A stretch of 6,935 bases of DNA from F23-B02 sp045642545 (GTDB lineage: Bacteria; Bacillota; Clostridia; Oscillospirales; Oscillospiraceae), in the NCBI GenBank assembly GCA_045642545.1, contig JAZUJB010000045.1, forward strand, positions 1-6,935, read 5' to 3'. The translations under genes were made by a program, and so were the position numbers. Each line of letters begins with the position of its first letter. Position 1 is the stretch's first letter. Positions 5,490 to 6,935 of this stretch are shown here, in pieces. Under the pieces are notes generated by a model, which was not told where the DNA came from, did not search any database, and saw nothing but the letters and a program-made list of their open reading frames with translations.

Positions 5490-6760
5490 TGAATATCTAT
5501 ATCTACATCTATGTTATCGGCATTATCCTCTGCATAATCGGCTCAAACTACTTCTCAGCCTCTGAAATGGCTTACTCCTCCTGCAACCGTATGCGCCTTG
5601 AAAACGCGCGCGACGCCGGCTCAAAGCGCGCTGCCGTTGCGGTTAAGATTGTCGACCGCTTTGACGACACGCTCTCGGCAATACTCATCGGCAACAACCT
5701 CGTCAACATCGCAGCCTCGTCAATCGCCTCGGTGCTTACCATCCTGGTCGCAGGCAGCGACGAATATGCGTGGGTTGCAACGCTGAGCATCACCGTGCTG
5801 ATTATCATCTTCGGCGAGGCGATGCCCAAGATAATCGCAAAGAACAGCGCAAACCGTCTTGCGCTCAGCCACGCAAGATTTATCCGCGCACTCACAATCG
5901 TGCTGATGCCGCTTATATGGCTTGTCGTGGGCCTTGTAAAGCTTCTGACCGTCGGTCTCAAGGGCGAGGCCGAGGACACCGACGAGGAGGCCGCGGCAAT
6001 GGAGCTTGCCTCCATAATCGAAACCGCCGAGGACGAGGAAGTGCTCGACGAGGACCGCTCCGAGCTTGTTCAGGCGGCAATCGCCTTCTCCGATGTTATG
6101 GCCTACGAGGTTATGACCGCGCGAGTCGATGTTGTTGCGCTCGACATTGACGACGACTGGAACGAGCAGCTTGCGGTCATTGAATCCGCGCCCTACTCAC
6201 GCATTCCCGTTTACGAGGACAGCGTGGACAATATAATCGGCGTTCTGTATCTCAACCACTTCCTGAAGGCGCTCACGGGCGAGGAAAACCCCGATATCCG
6301 CAGCCTGCTGATGCCTCCCTGCTATGTCTACAAAACAGTAAAAATGCCTGCAGTGCTCAACGAGCTGCGCCGCGCAAAGCAGCACCTTGCAATCGTTACC
6401 GACGAATACGGCGGCACGCTCGGCGTTGTGTCGATGGAAGATGTGCTTGAGCAGCTTGTAGGCGAGATTTGGGACGACACCGACGAGATTGAAGAGGAAA
6501 TCGTTGAGCGCAACGACGGCGAATATGAGCTCGACGGCGATATGGTGATTTCCGACTTCCTCGAGCTTGTCGGCATAAACGAGAGAGATTTTGAGGCTGA
6601 AAGCGAAACCGTCGGCGGCTGGACAATCGAAATGTTCGGCGCATTCCCCGAGGTAAACGCAAGCTTTGAATACGAAAATTTGACCGTTACCGTGCTTGAA
6701 ATGGACGGCCTGCGAGTGGAAAAGATACTCGTCAAAAAGCTTCCCGACGAGGAAGAATAA
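5489..6760 (+). CDS. HlyC/CorC family membrane protein, downstream paralogue with intact DUF21 signatures
   Basis: This has the same 423-aa length and domain order as its upstream neighbour, and the two align without gaps through the first ~107 residues. The DUF21 domain (about 1-158) keeps FSASEMA (22-28), LIGNNLVN (66-73) and FGEAMPK (108-114), the positions that in CNNM/CorC structures line the membrane ion site. An acidic linker (159-192) leads to the CBS pair at about 205-328 (SRIPVYEDSVDNIIGVL, TDEYGGTLGVVSMEDVLEQL). The CorC_HlyC domain is at about 342-417. The N-terminus NIYIYIYVI comes from a short ATCTAT-type repeat. The start is set by GGGAGGT 8 nt upstream and by the TAATG overlap with the previous stop, so translation is probably coupled. 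Function is inferred as divalent-cation (Mg2+) efflux or homeostasis; the substrate is not proven by sequence. Confidence 0.95.
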   Translation: MNIYIYIYVIGIILCIIGSNYFSASEMAYSSCNRMRLENARDAGSKRAAVAVKIVDRFDDTLSAILIGNNLVNIAASSIASVLTILVAGSDEYAWVATLSITVLIIIFGEAMPKIIAKNSANRLALSHARFIRALTIVLMPLIWLVVGLVKLLTVGLKGEAEDTDEEAAAMELASIIETAEDEEVLDEDRSELVQAAIAFSDVMAYEVMTARVDVVALDIDDDWNEQLAVIESAPYSRIPVYEDSVDNIIGVLYLNHFLKALTGEENPDIRSLLMPPCYVYKTVKMPAVLNELRRAKQHLAIVTDEYGGTLGVVSMEDVLEQLVGEIWDDTDEIEEEIVERNDGEYELDGDMVISDFLELVGINERDFEAESETVGGWTIEMFGAFPEVNASFEYENLTVTVLEMDGLRVEKILVKKLPDEEE

Positions 6761-6797
6761 CGGTCTTTGACCCTTCCGCCTCTTTCAAGGCAATAAA

Positions 6798-6837
6798 AAA
6801 TACTCACAGTTCAAACGAACTGTGAGTATTTCTTTTT
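6798..6837. terminator. Bidirectional terminator between the corC-like pair and the hypA-like gene
   Basis: AAATACTCACAGTTC (6798-6812) and GAACTGTGAGTATTT (6817-6831) form a perfect 15-bp stem with loop AAAC. On the plus strand CTTTTT follows (6832-6837). On the minus strand the flanking A-run (6795-6800) supplies the U-tract. It serves the two convergent transcription units. Confidence 0.94.
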
Positions 6838-6841
6838 GCTT

Positions 6842-6935
6842 TTATTCGTCCTCGGGGATGTGGATTTCCTTTATCATGAAATCCGTACCCGACAGGACCT
6901 GCTTTTCAAAGCTACCGCAGTTGGGGCAATAGCCC
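6842..6935 (-). CDS. hypA: HypA-like [NiFe]-hydrogenase nickel metallochaperone, C-terminal fragment
   Basis: Only the last 31 codons are in the window, and the 5' part lies beyond the right edge. The minus-strand reading is GYCPNCGSFEKQ, then VLSGTDFMIKEIHIPEDE and TAA. This fits the end of HypA/HybF: the second CPxCGS pair of the structural zinc site, then a VxSGxEL-like stretch and an IKEI strand with an acidic tail. HypA works with HypB to deliver nickel to [NiFe]-hydrogenase large subunits, so the organism may carry such a hydrogenase. The catalytically important N-terminal nickel-binding His cannot be seen. Other zinc-ribbon proteins end similarly, but the SG...IKEI pattern favours HypA. 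Confidence 0.78.
   Translation of the reverse strand, partial: GYCPNCGSFEKQVLSGTDFMIKEIHIPEDE

Overview
The window looks like chromosomal DNA of a Gram-positive anaerobe, most likely a clostridial gut bacterium of the Ruminococcaceae/Oscillospiraceae kind. This is an inference from strong AGGAGG-type ribosome sites, TTGACA/TATAAT promoters, a SAM-I-type leader, an S-layer-homology (SLH) surface protein, tandem HlyC/CorC genes and moderate GC with C-ending codons. No single marker fixes the genus.

Layout, left to right. At 1-196, on the minus strand and reading out of the window, lies a complete control region: sigma-A promoter, SAM aptamer and intrinsic terminator. Its gene is off the left edge. 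From 200 to 1460 is a plus-strand run of three small unrecognised genes (76, 61 and 83 aa). They are separated by structured, non-coding spacers and end in a strong terminator. A minus-strand initiator tRNA-Met gene (1616-1692) follows, with its own promoter and terminator. It carries two mispairs that make it look diverged. Divergent from it is a strongly expressed-looking gene for a secreted 694-aa SLH/beta-propeller protein (1920-4004) with promoter, structured 5' leader and terminator.

The right third holds two tandem HlyC/CorC-type (DUF21-CBS-CBS-CorC_HlyC) membrane proteins, each exactly 423 aa. They are joined by a TAATG stop/start overlap and expressed from one extended -10 promoter. 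The upstream copy has lost residues that are conserved in the membrane ion site, while the downstream copy keeps them. A bidirectional terminator separates this operon from the 3' end of a minus-strand hypA-like nickel chaperone gene that continues beyond the window.

I found no mobile element, CRISPR array, phage gene or recognisable defence system. The least explained parts are the small-gene block at 200-1420 with its spacer RNA structures, the SAM aptamer that seems to lack helix P4, the mispaired initiator tRNA, and the asymmetric CorC pair.
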